From Paulownia fortunei (taxonomy: Eukaryota > Streptophyta > Magnoliopsida > Lamiales > Paulowniaceae): DNA of 64,000 nucleotides. Location of the stretch: NCBI GenBank assembly GCA_019321725.1, contig CM033108.1, positions 20,783,799 to 20,847,798 of the forward strand, written 5' to 3'. Shown piece after piece: positions 29,552 through 41,827 of the stretch. The notes below the pieces were generated by a model that had not been told where the DNA came from, made no database searches, and was given only the letters and a program-made list of their open reading frames with translations. A program made the position numbers and the translations under genes. Every line of letters starts with the position of its first letter. The stretch's first letter is position 1.

Positions 29552-30755
29552 TGTTGAATTGGTTTTATATCTATGATTCAAGTGATTTTAGTGGAATTTT
29601 GTAATATGTTCGAGGGTAGATGAAATCAAACAAGGCAGGTCATGTGAATCAAAGAAATGAAAGAAAAGCAAGAAAATAGTGTAACAGAGCAGTTGGCGCC
29701 ACAATGCCTTTTGTTGAGAAAAATTGGTACTACGACACGAGTGTTGATATAGTGAAAACAAAGAAGACAGCGCTAAGGTACCATTGATAGGGTGTTTTGT
29801 GAAAGTCCGAATTTTTGTTGGGTTTTTTAGGATAATGTATAAATAGAAGACTTTTAACTCATTCTCAACACTTTGGCATGTTGAAAAACATAGAGACGGT
29901 TGGAAACAAAGGATAATGACTCAAGGACGCAATTGAAGGCATCTCTCGTTTGGATACAAAGAGTATTTCTATCTTTTGTTTATTAAATTCTTTACTTTAT
30001 TTATTGTCAATTCATATGAGGTATTGAAACTTGTCTATGAGTTTTTCTACATTAGCTATGAACTAAATTCTAGTTTCTATAGGTTGATGCAGCCAACGTT
30101 GGATCCTATGTTTTGGATTACAATTTATCATAATTCAAGTTATTCAATTATTTATGTTATTATGATTTAATTGAATTTTGATTACTTGATCAATAATATA
30201 GATTATTTATCATATGAAATTCAATACTCGAGAGAAGAAATTTTATACATGGCCATAGGATAACACAACTTAAAAATTCATAGAGTCGAGATGCTTCTGC
30301 ACCCTTTGAAGTCTTGTGAAAGAAGCTATTGAACTTTGATATGATTTTAGTTTTGGATTTTTTTAGAGATATCAAAATTCGGATTAGAATTCATAATTGC
30401 TCAGCACTCGAGAGAGAGAATAGATTGCCATTAAGATTCTTGACTTATAAATTATTGACTTGAAATTGAATGATTTGTTTGATAAATATAGGTGAAAACA
30501 AGATGAATCAAACCTTTATAATTGTTTGCCTATCAATTGTTTGATAATTTTCTAAAGTGACATTTTTAGTCTACTTCAAGGATTTTTAATTTATTTAATT
30601 GCAACTTTTACTTGAATCGGCTAGATAAAGTTAGGACTATTATAATTTCGATGCTTAATGCATATTTGAAATTAATCCATGTAGAGACGATACCCTATTC
30701 ATCATTTTACATAAAACTTGGCACCATACACTTATTGTAGGAATTTCAACGAACA
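29552..30755 (+). mobile_element. Nested solo LTR of a different family
   Basis: It starts TGTTGAATTGG and ends ...TTTCAACGAACA, so its ends are short inverted repeats of the TG...CA type. It is flanked by ACTTG (29547-29551) and ACTTA (30756-30760), a 5-bp target duplication with one change. Removing it restores continuity with internal region 1 (TCATGTATATTTG versus TCATGTGCATTTG). A TATA motif (ATGTATAAATAGAAG) is at 29836-29850. A relative lies at 47560-48503. Confidence 0.8.
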
Positions 30756-30839
30756 ACTTATTCATGTGCATTTGTTGCAACATATGTGAAAAGTGAATAA
30801 GTCTCAAAATCTGTCATAAAGAGGATCAAGTAACCACAA

Positions 30840-31590
30840 TTTACTTAAAATATAGAGATAGTTTAAACTCATATTAAGGAGTTCTTCATTATTGATTTAA
30901 ACTTGTAGACAATTTATCTCCATATCAAGGAGTTTTTTTTGTTGAAAATATTTTAATTTATAGATAGTTTATCCTCATATCAAGGAGTTCTTGATTTGAA
31001 TTTGTTTGAAATTTCTAGATAGTTTATACTCGTATAATTAAATCTTCAATTTGAATTTCAATTTGTTAAATAGTTTATACCCATATCATGAAAACTAATC
31101 ATATCAAGGTGTCTTCAATTTGAAATAAATTATTTTTAGATAGTTTATACTCGTATCAAGGAGTCTTAATTTGAATTTTTCTTCCAGACTTTTTATACTT
31201 TTGTCAATAAGTGTTTTATTTGATTTGATTTATAGATTTTTTATACTCATGTCATTAAGTGCTTGATTTGATTTATAGATATTTTATACTCACGTCAAGG
31301 AGCTTTCGATCTTACTTAAACTTGATGATAGTTTATACTCATATCAAAGAATATTACTGATAGTTTATACTCTTATCAAGGAGCACTTGAAAATTTTCAA
31401 TTTGAAAATTTCAGACAATTTATGCTCGTATGTAGGAGCACATGAGCATGATTTAATTTGAAAATTCTAAAGAGTTTATGCTCATATCTAGGGGCATTAC
31501 AGATAATTTATGATCTTATCAACCAACACTTAAGCAGGATTTAGTTTAAAAAATTTAGATAGTTTATGCACGTATTTAGAGGCATCGAAA
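30840..31590 (-). repeat. ~50-bp tandem repeats of internal region 2
   Basis: About a dozen diverged units with GATAGTTTATACTCGTATCA cores, homologous to the arrays at 27820-28375 and 4890-5750. Confidence 0.85.
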
Positions 31591-31594
31591 AGTT

Positions 31595-32002
31595 AAAGTT
31601 GTGATGATTCCACATCTTCTTCATTATTGGATTGGAATTGGCTTTCAACAACTTGAGTCCCATTTGAATGAAATTTGAATTCAGACATAGAACACCGCAT
31701 TCATTACCCCCTTGAATAGAATTTTGAGCGAAAACATGGAACACCGCCTTAATTATCATCTTTGAATAGAATATGAGTGAATACATAGATCACCGTCTTC
31801 ATTTAACAATGGGATTTGGGTGAAAATATGGACCACCTCCACTTGCGTATTTCTTCAAAAAATTTATTAATGGCTTCATGCAAGAAATTCAAAATTTGTG
31901 GAGATGGAGTTTTTGTCTTTCGTTTCCATTTAGATCTCGAACTTGGTTAGTGAAGAGAAGAGAAGAGAGGTAGAGATCGTCCCAATGGACATGCCAAAAA
32001 TT
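31595..32002 (-). other. Leader of internal region 2
   Basis: It aligns with 28392-28797: putative primer-site region at about 31975-31998, an oligopurine-rich stretch near 31950, then three ~48-bp repeats. The small frame present in the sister leader is interrupted by stops here. Confidence 0.65.
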
Positions 32003-32753
32003 TGTAACACAAATTTTGTGTCTGCAAAATAAATTACAAAAAAAAATTGTACAAATAAAATTTTATTGAATTGAAATATTATATGTAGATACAATCTTTA
32101 TTGACTCTCTTGTTCTTCTCTTTAAGAATAACAATATCTTGGATTTAAAACTTTAGAGGTGGAATTGATAACTTGATCTCCTCTAAAGTTGATTTGTCCT
32201 TCAATCACATTAATTCGATATTTTAATAACTTAATCTCGAATTAAATTCCATGTTTTGATAAAATCTACATCGAACGCCTTGATATTTGCCTTGAACACA
32301 ATAAATCTACTTGAATTTAATGGACTTGGATTTAGAAAATTTCGGGACTTCCTCCAACACTTCTTGAATATAGATTTATTGTTGTTGTTTCTAATTTCTT
32401 GGAGATTATCCCTATTTATAATTATAGGATATGATCTATTGCCATAATTATTTGATAAAGTAGCACGATTTAACTTAATAATTTAATTGGAATCCTTAAT
32501 CACAGATGTGATTTGGATTATCAAAATATTGGCATTCACTTTCATAAATTTCAAGATATGATTTGAATTGCCAAAATATCACAATTTCATCCATGATAAT
32601 ATTAAGTTTGTTTACCAATTAAATATCTTATTTAATCTTGGAATTCAATGATAATTTTATTAATAAAAAAAATATAATTAATAAATAAAAATATATTGCA
32701 TAATATATAATTAATAAATAAAAATAATAAAAAATAATTTCTCCATGTCTACA
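32003..32753 (-). mobile_element. LTR 3 (5' LTR) of the fused array
   Basis: 751 bp, from TGTAACACAAATTTTGTG (32003) to the complement of TGTAGACATGG (32753). It is the most complete LTR of the three. The adjacent 32754-33078 is AT-rich DNA with no recognised feature. Confidence 0.8.
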
Positions 32754-33078
32754 AATGCTCAAATGACACGTAGAGAGAATATGAGAGAGAGTGAATTCTA
32801 TTTGGGAGATAATGTAATAATTGTCACATCATGAAGTTAGGAGAGATAATCTTATTTAAAAGATGTATCTCTATCTATATCACAATCGGAGTCCAATTAG
32901 GAGAGGTACAAGATAAACCATCATCCTTATCAAAATAAATTTCAACTTTTCTCAAATGTGGATGCAATCTTAATACACCAATATCTCTCTTTCATACATA
33001 TTTGACTCGATTCATTTGAATCATATCTTCATAATTTCTCATCTCACGTTCATTCTTTCATACAGAGAATAAGTCGTA

Positions 33079-34704
33079 AGTTACAACTTTAAGGTTGCAA
33101 ACCCAAGTGCAAGTTGTGTAAAGTAATAAGTTTTTCGTGAGTTTGAGGTCGATTCACAGGAAAGTTGTTTGAAAAATTCAAGTTTATGTGATTCAAAATA
33201 TAGAAAAAATCAAATGTATGTTGTAACTAAAGAAAACTAAAGTATTAAAAGTACTGAAGATTAGGGATTCACTCTTGAGTTTTGGATAGATAAATGATTA
33301 TTTATTCTTTTTACTTCTATTAATTACCATAATTGGAATCCATATATAATGAAGGTTCTAATTGAAAGATTATCGAATAGCTCATACAATGAGGTAATCA
33401 TGATATTATCTTATTATTTGCAAATGATCTCTTAAAGCCAATACTTATTTAAGGGGTCAAGCATTTACGCACACCTTTGTCAACAACAAATCAAGATTTC
33501 ACATTACCATTCGGTGGGATAAAACCATACAATAAGCTAAATGAAAGGTGTGCGTAAACCAGTCGGTGGGAACCCAAGTGTTTGTTATGCCATTGAAGAT
33601 ACATAAATCAATAATTACCACAAAACAAGTAGGATTTAGATCAAAACTCAAAAATAATAATACAACATACTTAAACATTTTCTACCATTATAATTGTTCC
33701 CTTTCTCCATCAAGAGGTTCACCTTTTTTTCTCAGCAAAATAAAATTTAGAAAGACATAATAAAAGTAATAAAGACTAAAAATATAAGAGAAACTAGAGA
33801 ATGCAATTCTATTACTATTAAAAAACTTACATTACTAGAAAATATACATACTAGAAAACTTAGCCTAAAGAAATCCTCTACCCCCCTCTTTTACAAGTTT
33901 AATACATGGCCTATTTATAGTACTTGGAGCAAGCTAGAGGCCAAATAAATAATGGAGGGGTTAATCAAGTGGTATGCTAGTTGCCAAGAATTGGTAAGTT
34001 GTTATACCAAGTCCTCACCTACCTAATTGAATTATATTGTTAGGTTAGACACAATCAGATATTGATGATGAGTAACGAACAAGAGTTGTAGATTGTTTGG
34101 TGCTAATATATTTTCATATATAATTTATCAAATTTAGCTGTCGAATGAAGAAGATATGGTCAAATTATCGAATCATATCCAAGAGTCGTCCTTTAACAGC
34201 AGCAACAACTTGCAGTATATGTTTTTACTATTTTGACATATTTTCTCACCATTGTGTCTTAGCAAACTTGTTTATTACTTTTTATGTATAACATATCCAA
34301 AGTTCAGCCCAAAATAAATTTGTGCTTAATAGATATGACCTAATTGATCAAATAAGTCAATATTGGGCTGAACTGTTATTCGAATTTTGATGATCCATTT
34401 TGTGCAACTAATTAGATAAAATTTTATAATTAAGACTGAATTAGGCTAAACTTTCAACTGAAAAGTTTTACTTCTATCTCTTGGTTTTCAAATAACGTAA
34501 GATTCAGGTCCGTAGGGCTTTTGATCATGAAGTTATGTTCAAAATACAAAAACTGCACAATTTTGAAAACATGCTTCTTTTAATCTTTTTATATTCATTG
34601 ATTCTCTAACACAAAACATTAATAAAACAATAATATTAACAAGAATAAAGCAAGAAAAGTATAAAAGATTTGATACAAAAATATATCAAAATATGCACTT
34701 ATCA
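33079..34704 (-). mobile_element. 3' LTR of the Athila-type element
   Basis: 1626 bp; aligns throughout with 40226-41827. On the minus strand it starts TGATAAGTGCATATTTTGAT and ends ...CCTTAAAGTTGTAACT, where the final CA is lost. Confidence 0.85.
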
Positions 34705-34721
34705 AATTCCCCCACACTTAA
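34705..34721 (-). promoter_or_regulatory. Polypurine tract of the Athila-type element
   Basis: The minus strand reads TTAAGTGTGGGGGAATT immediately before the 3' LTR, a typical plant gypsy plus-strand priming tract. Confidence 0.85.
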
Positions 34722-35743
34722 CCCTTGCTTGTCCTCGAGCAAGCCTAAAACAAACCTAAACTAATCCACTTTCGTAGGAAATCATGATTATTTTTAGCAT
34801 ATGAAACAAGCCTTTAAATCTCTAGGTAGCCCATAGAGGATGAGTTATAGTCTCGTGAGGGTTTCCAGCGATGATACCCATAAACATATATAATAACTAT
34901 CTTTCAATTATTATTCTCAGGAAGCAACAAAGTAATATGAAAATGAAATCAAATAAGTGTTGAGTTTAACTCTTAGTTATTTAAAAGTCAATACATTTCC
35001 ACAATAAACACACTCAAGTGTGTGTGTGGATAGTTAATGTCAACAGTGATGAAATTATGTATATTTCAAATAAGTGAATTCTTATAAAACCTTATAAAAA
35101 CCATCAACTAATCTCTAACAGAAGAGTTAAACATCATAGGTTATTCCTTTGGTGTAAATCTCCACTACATTGAAGGCACCACATGAAATCAAAAGGTTTT
35201 CAACAAAGGTTGTAATGGGGCTAAAGGGTAGTGATGCAGTTAAGAAATAAAAGAATATGATGTAACAAAGATTCTAAAAACTTTATGCAATTAGAGACAT
35301 AGAGTTTATCGATAAAGAATTCTCAAACTCCACAAATTTCAACATTGGGGTCTATAGTTATTAAATTGGACCCCTCTTATTCATATTGCAACATCTCATT
35401 TTTAGTTGCAACTTGTAGCAGTTTGTAATTTTTTTTCTTTTTTTTATTCATTTTTCTTTTTTTTTTTCTTTTTTTTTTTGGAAGAGAAACTCCCCTACAC
35501 TTATTTTTTGTTCCAACCTGAATTTCTTTTGCAAGTTCACATTGTCAATGGAATGTCTCTTAAACTCCAAATTTTTTAGAACAAGGGTTGGATAATAGTA
35601 TATTTACACTAGGGTAAAAAGATATGGTTACAAAAAAAATATTTATTTATTGAAAGGCTGTAAGTGGCTCACTAGGGGGATGTTCTTTTGGAACATCACT
35701 ATAATAGGGTGTAGGGGCATCATATTTCGCTTTGAAATGGATC
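34722..35743 (-). other. Non-coding 3' region of the Athila-type element
   Basis: Lies between the integrase zinc-finger remnant and the polypurine tract. There is a T-rich stretch at 35430-35480 (plus strand). No integrase catalytic core (DDE) or envelope-like frame is recognisable, which indicates a deletion. Confidence 0.6.
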
Positions 35744-36183
35744 TTAACTTTTGAAAAATTTCACAACCTTTGCAGAAAGTGTAGGTATCTTTGAAAATAG
35801 TTGGCTAATAATATCCATATTGCAAGATTTTTGCAGTGGTTTTCTTTGTTGAAAAGTGACCACCCAATGCTTTTGAATGACAAAATTTGACAATATTACA
35901 TATATCATTATCAGGCACACATTTTTGAAAGATTTGATCAGGACAGTATTTGAATAAGTATAGATCATCCCAATAAAAGTTTTTTTACCTCAGTTAGAAA
36001 CTTCTTTTTATCTTGAGAGTTCCAATGCGATGGCATCTTTCCTATCATAAGAAAAATAACAATATCCGCAAACCAAGGTAAAATAAAAATATTAAATAGT
36101 TGTTCATCAGAGAAAATGTCATTAATGGGTGTAGTTTGAAATGAGTCATCATAAACAAGTCTCGACAAATGATCAGCCACCAC
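35744..36183 (-). pseudogene. RNase H tail and integrase HHCC zinc finger remnant
   Basis: MVADHLSRL, then FPWFAD-like (ILPWFADIVIFL) and MPSHWNSQDKKKFLTEV are diagnostic of plant gypsy pol after RNase H. Downstream, the minus strand encodes CHSKALGGHFSTKKTTAKIL and, after YY, a TAG stop in place of the usual Trp, then FCKGCE, the CxxC of the HHCC finger. Frameshifts separate the pieces and the catalytic core is missing. Confidence 0.85.
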
Positions 36184-36339
36184 ATTCTCTACTCCATTCT
36201 TATCTCAAATCGTAATATTAAATTTCTGGAGTAAGAGAATCCACCTAATCAGTTTTGGTTTGGCATCTTTTTTGACAAAAAATATTTCAAAGTTGCATGA
36301 TCACTGAAAACAACAATTGGTGAGCCAACAACATAAGAT

Positions 36340-37500
36340 CTAATTTTTTTCAATGAAAAAACTACAAGAAGTAATTTTTTTAATTGTTAAATAATTCAAT
36401 TGAGCATTGTTTAAAGTTTTACTTGCATAGTAAATAACATATGGTTTCTTATATTTTCTTTGTCCCAAGACAGCTCCAACAACATAGTCGCTAGCATCAC
36501 ACATTATTTTAAAAGGTAAATTCCAATTTGGAGACTTCATGGTTGGAGCAGATGTAAGCATGCTTTTAAGCTTAACAAAGCATTTTCACAATTTTCAGTC
36601 CATTTAAAAATAGTGTCTTTTATTAGAAGATTACACAAAAGTTTAGATATTATACTAAAATATTTGATAAATCTTCTATAAAAACCAGCATATCCTAAAA
36701 ATGATCTTACCTCCTTCACAGTCTTTGACGTTGGCAAATTGGTAATTAACTCAATTTTAGATTTGTCAACCTCAATACCTTTTGATGAAATAATGTATCC
36801 AAAAATAATACCAATTATTACCATGAAATGACATTTCTCCCAATTGAGCAACAAATTCTTTTCTTCACACCTGATCAAAATATTTTCAAAATTAGATAGG
36901 TATCATCAAATGAATTACCAAAAATAGAAAAATCATCCATGGAGACTTCAAGAAAACATTAAACCATGTCACTAAAAATTCTAAGCATGCATCATTCGAA
37001 TGTAGTTAGTGCATTACATAATCCAAAAGGCATCCTTTGATATGCAAAAGTACCAAAAGGACATGTAAAAGTTTTTTTCTCTTGATCTTCAAGTGCAATT
37101 CCAAGTTGATTATACCTAGAGTATCCATCTAAAAAATAATAAAATTCATGTCCCACAACTCTTTTTAAAATTTGATCCATGAAAGGTAATGGAAAATAAT
37201 TTTTTCTAGTAATTGAGTTGAGTTTCCTATAGTTAATGCACGTTTGCCAACCAGTAACAGTCCTACTAGGAATTAATTCATCATTATCATTATTGACTAC
37301 AGTAACTCTAGATTTTTTAGGTATAACTTGAGTAAAACTTACTCATTTGCTATTAGAAATAGGATAAATGATTCTATTATCTAAGAGTTTAATGACTTCA
37401 TTTCTCACTACTTCTTTCATATTAGGATTTAGCCTTCGTTGTATTTCTCTAGAAGGTTTAGCATTTTCTTCTAGATAGATTTTATGCATGCAAATTAAAG
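36340..37500 (-). pseudogene. Reverse transcriptase/RNase H remnant
   Basis: Frames on the minus strand cover the RT fingers and palm (FLDGYSRYNQLGIALEDQEK; CPFGTFAYQRMPFGLCNA), the catalytic box as SMDDFSIFGNS at ~36945-36910 (the first residue is usually Phe or Tyr), and the thumb (KGIEVDKSKIELITNLP; VRSFLGYAGFYRRFIKYFS). RNase H follows (LPFKIMCDASDYVVGAVLGQ). Several stops and frameshifts break it. It would copy the element RNA into DNA if intact. Confidence 0.92.
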
Positions 37501-38006
37501 GATTAATACTTTTAATATTAGTAATGGTTTATCCTAAAGCATTCTTATGCATTTTAAGAGTTTCAATCAACTTACCTTCTTGATATGGATCAAGTTTAAA
37601 AGAAATTATTACTGGAAAAGTCTTATACTCACCCAAGAAAGAGTATTTCAAATCAACTGGAAAAGGTTTCAAATCAACCACGGGAGTTTTAATACTTGAT
37701 GGAATATATTTTACCCTTGATGGTGAAAGTTCTTCAATCCTTGGCTTCTAAAAATGATTTTCTTGTACTTGTGAAAATTCAGAGAGAGTATTAGCGTGTG
37801 CCTTTATACAAATACTTTCATTTTAAAATAAGTCTCCAAAGAATATGAAGAGTTAATGGTAGTAAAGTATTCGTGAACAACTTCCTTGATTGAATCAATT
37901 TCCCATACTTCGACATCTTCTGCAAGTTGCTTACAAACATTAAACAGATTTAGTTCTAAAGTTATATTTCCAAATGATAATTTCAAAATACCATTCCTAC
38001 AATTGA

Positions 38007-38330
38007 TCAAAGCATTTGAAGTTGTAAGAAAAGAACGACCCAAAATGATAGAAATTTATGTATATGTTTGTGCAACAAGCTCGATATCCAAAATATGAAA
38101 TCAACGGGAGAGTAAAACTTATTAATTTGTACCAACACATCTTCTACTACTCCTTTTGGAACTTTAATCGAACAGTCAGCTAGTTGGAGTACAACAGAAT
38201 TTATTTTAAGTTCTCTCAAACCTAATTGTTCATAAACTGAGAAAGGTAGAAGATTTACACTAGCACTAAGATCAAGCAAAGCACACTCTATTCTAGTGTT
38301 TTTTATGATACATTAAATGGTTGGACAACC
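38007..38330 (-). pseudogene. Aspartic protease remnant
   Basis: MLDLSASVNLLPFSVYEQLGL corresponds to the retroviral-type protease active-site loop, where DLSAS stands for the canonical D-[ST]-G-A and the Gly is replaced by Ser. LQLADCSIKVPKGVVEDVLV follows as in Athila-lineage proteins. Region 37501-38006 is a poorly conserved linker toward RT. Confidence 0.8.
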
Positions 38331-38749
38331 TGGATCTTTGTACTTGGGTGGAGTGAATTGTTGTATGATTGAACTAACAATTTCAGTTAAAAATGTCTTC
38401 TTTTATACATGATATTTTCTTTTGATTGTACACAGATCTTTCAAAAATTTGGTATAAGATGGAACTTGCTTTATTGTATCCAATAATGAAATATTAATCT
38501 TGACTTATTTAAAAACTTTAAAGATTTTCACTTTCTAAGTTGCTTGTAATCTTTGAGGAAAGGGTGATGAAGGTAAATATTTTTCTTTTTTATCATTTTC
38601 ACATTTACCTCCATCAAACTTACCTTCATCGTCAAGATTATTTTCATTATTCATTTTTGGAGGTGGATTAAAAACTTTCTCCTTAGGATGAATAGTATTA
38701 TCAATATTTTTTTATTCCGAAGAGTTGTGACTGAATTAGCCTCATTGAC

Positions 38750-40067
38750 TGAATTTTCACTTGAAAAAAGAAACATGATACTGAGTGGAAGGATTATGTT
38801 GAGATTGAGTAGAAAATTTACCTTTTTCATGAGTACACAAAGAATCTGTCAGTGTTGAAAGTATGTTTTTGATCTTATTGATAGTTTGTGAAGTCTGATT
38901 ATTTATGTTTGTTTGTTTGTTTGTTTATGCATAAATGCTTGCAAAGTCTTCTCAAGGGATTTTTTATATGGAGTTGGATCAGAATGAAATTTTGGTGGTT
39001 TTTGTAAATGTAGTAGTTAGGCACGATTATCATCTCGTCAACTGAAATTGGGATGATTTTTCCATTATGGATTGTATGTTTCAGAATATGGAGAATGGAA
39101 AGATTTTTTGAATGTGTTCATAAAATTTGTTTGTACTGGAATGTTTGGATATTCATTAGTGAAGTGCCCCAAAAGTTCACAATTGCTACAAACTTCTTCC
39201 TCTTGCACAGATTTGATTTCCTTTACTTTTTTAAGTTCCATAGTTTCAATTTTTCTTGTTAAACTAGCAAGCCTAACATTTAGATCATCATCTTGGCTAA
39301 GGTAATATTTTCTTTTATTACTATTAGCAAGATTAGATCTAATAGAATCTTTGAAAGAATTAATATTATGCCATGAATGAGAGTTTTCTGCCAAATGATC
39401 GTGACATTCTAGGGCTTCATTAGGTTCTTTATCAAGAAACTCACTATTGCACATTGTATCAATAAATTATTTTGTTTCAGGAGTTAAACCTTCATAAAAG
39501 AAACTAATTAAGCACCATTTTTCAAAACTATGATATGGACATGAATTCAACAAATTTTTAAATCTTTTCCAATATTGAAAGAAAGCTTCATTAGAATTTT
39601 GAGAAAAAATTTGAATTTGTCTTTTCAAAGCATTAGTTTTATGAGTTGGAAAGAATTTTTTCAAAAATTCAACTTGCATTTCTTGTCAAGTGTAATTGGC
39701 CTAGGTTTTAAAAAATTAAGCTAATTTTTTGCTTTACCTTTTAAAGAAAAAGGAAATAATTTGAGCTTCACAATCTCATTTATATAAGTTTGATCATTAA
39801 AAGTGGCACATACTTCATCAAATTCTTTCAAATGCAAGTAAGGGTTTTCAAAGTCTAAACCATGGAAATTAGGAAGTAAAGCGATCATACTTGGATTAAA
39901 TCGAAAGTTATTTGCATTGAGAGCAAAAATGAAATAAGAACATTTTGAGGAGGTTGCAAGTAATAATGCATGGTACGCACCTGTTGATTCTCATTTTCAT
40001 TCTGCACACTTTCATTTTCAGCCATAATGGAAGTGTGTGGAGATGATTCAAACAAATTTCCAAACAA
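38750..40067 (-). pseudogene. gag remnant (capsid and zinc knuckle)
   Basis: Fragments include an N-terminal piece (40067-39885), a capsid piece with KKFFPTHKTNALKRQIQIF and FFQYWKRFKNLLNSCPYH (39679-39467), and a nucleocapsid piece (39454-39065). In the last, the CCHC knuckle reads CSNCELLGHFTNEYP, so the fourth ligand Cys is Tyr. Stops and frameshifts lie between the pieces. Confidence 0.85.
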
Positions 40068-40200
40068 AGTTTTAGAATTATTTCTAGCTAAACACTGAGA
40101 ATTATGACTTTGATATCATATAACCATATATCCATAAAGAAAATAAACAAACTATATTTACAAAGAAAAAATATTAACAAACTTGAATACTTACTTTGCC

Positions 40201-40219
40201 TTCCCCGGCAACGGAGCCA
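40201..40219 (-). promoter_or_regulatory. Primer-binding site, tRNA-Asp type
   Basis: The minus strand reads TGGCTCCGTTGCCGGGGAA. Plant tRNA-Asp(GTC) ends CCCCGGCAACGGCGCCA, so this matches with one change (CTCC for CGCC). It sits six bases inside the 5' LTR. Confidence 0.85.
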
Positions 40220-40225
40220 AAAACT

Positions 40226-41827
40226 TGCTACAACTTTAAGGTTGCAAACCCGAGTACAGGTTGTGTTAAGTAATAAATTTCTCGTGAGTTTGAGATCGAT
40301 CCACAGTGAAGTTGATTGAAGAATTCAAGTTTATAGTTCTAAAAAGATGGAGTTTATCTGATTCAAAATATATGAAAAATTATTTGTATGTTGTAACTAA
40401 AGAAAAATCAAAGTAATAAAAGTATTGAGGATTATGGATTCACTCTTGAGTTTTAGATAGAAAAATAGTTACTTATTTTTTTTAACTCTATTAATTACCA
40501 AAATTAGAATCCATACATAATGAAGGTTCCAATAAGAAGATATTATCAAATAGCTCATTCAATGAGGTAATCATTATATTGTCTTACTATTTGCAAATAA
40601 TCTCTTAACGCCAACACTTATTTATGGGATCAAACATTTATGCACACCTTTTCAACAACAAATCAAGGTTTCACGTTAGCTGTGGGGGATAAAACTGTAC
40701 AATAAGTTAAATGAACTTAAGTATTTGTTGTACCATTAGAGATACATAAATCAAGAATCACCACAAAACAAGTAGGATTTAGATCAAAACTCAAAATAAT
40801 AATATAACATATTTAAATATTTTCTACCCTTATAACCGTTCTCCTTCCTCCATCAAGAGGTTTACCCTTTTTCTCAACAAAATGAAATGTATAAAGTCAT
40901 AATAAGAGTAGCAAAGACTAAAAATAGAAGAGAAACTAGAGAATACATTTCTATTACTACTAGAAAATTTACATTACTAGAAAACATACATACTAGAAAA
41001 CTTAGCATAAAGAAACCCTCTACCCCCCTCTCTTACAAGCTTAATACATGGCCTATTTATAGTACTTAGAGTAAGTTAGAGGCCAAATGAATAATAAAGG
41101 GGTTAATCATATGGTATGCTAGTTGTCAATAGTTGATAAGTTGTTACAGCAAGTTCTCACCTACCTAATTGAATTGAATTGTTAGGTTAGATATAGCCAT
41201 ATTTTGATGATGAGTAAAAAACAAAAGCTGTAAATATTTTGCTGGTGATATATGTTTCATATATCATTTGTCAAATTTGGATATCGGATGAAGAATGTAT
41301 GGTCAAATTATTGAATCACGTACAAGAGTCGTCCTTTAACAACAACAATAATTTGTAGCCTATGTTTTTATCATTTTGACATATTGTTTCACCATCTTAT
41401 CTTCAACAAACTTGTTTATTTTCCTCTTGTGTATAAATTTAGGCTTAAGAGATATGACCCAATTGATCAAATAAGTCAATACTAGGCTAAAATCTGATCT
41501 AAATTTTGGTGATCCATTTTGTGCAACAACTTGGATGGATTTTATACTATAATCAAAATTGAATTAGGTTCAGCTTCCAACAGAAAAGTTGTACTTCTAT
41601 CTCTTTTGTTTCAAATGAAGTAAGTTTTAGTTCCATAGGGCTTTTGATCATGAAGTTATGCTCAAAATAGAAAATTTGTACAAGTTTGGAAACATGCTTC
41701 GTTTGATCTTTTTATATCAATTCATTCCCTAACACAAAAAATTAATAAAGTAATAATATTAATAAGAATAAAGCAATAAAAATATAAAGAATTTGATATA
41801 AAAATATGTCAAAATATGCACTTATCA
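40226..41827 (-). mobile_element. 5' LTR of the Athila-type element
   Basis: 1602 bp; from the complement of TGATAAGTGCATATTTTGAC (41827) to TGCTACAACTTTAAGG (40226), with intact TG...CA ends. It differs from the 3' LTR by many substitutions and small indels, so the insertion is old. Confidence 0.85.

Larger units (their letters stand above)
27241..32753 (-). mobile_element. Tandemly fused non-autonomous LTR retrotransposon (three LTRs, two internal regions)
   Basis: The order on the plus strand is LTR (27244-27773), internal region 1 (27774-28797), shared LTR (28798-29533), internal region 2 (29534-32002, with a nested solo LTR) and LTR (32003-32753). The first two LTRs are each followed on the plus side by the complement of a polypurine tract (CCCTCGAGACTTG at about 27779 and 29539), and the second and third are preceded by the primer-site/leader complement. 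So the middle LTR serves as 5' LTR of one unit and 3' LTR of the next. Internal regions carry tandem repeats and a short leader but no gag or pol, hence non-autonomous. Confidence 0.8.
33079..41827 (-). mobile_element. Athila-type Ty3/gypsy retrotransposon, both LTRs present, coding region decayed
   Basis: 8.75-kb minus-strand element: 5' LTR 40226-41827, tRNA-Asp-type primer site, gag, protease, reverse transcriptase/RNase H, integrase N-terminus, large 3' deletion, polypurine tract, 3' LTR 33079-34704. LTRs begin TGATAAGTGCATATTTTGA, a start common in this clade. The internal region is ~5.5 kb, shorter than usual because the integrase core and everything after it are missing. Many stops and frameshifts make it inactive. 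No matching 5-bp target duplication was seen (TTGTG on the right; no match on the left). Confidence 0.88.
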
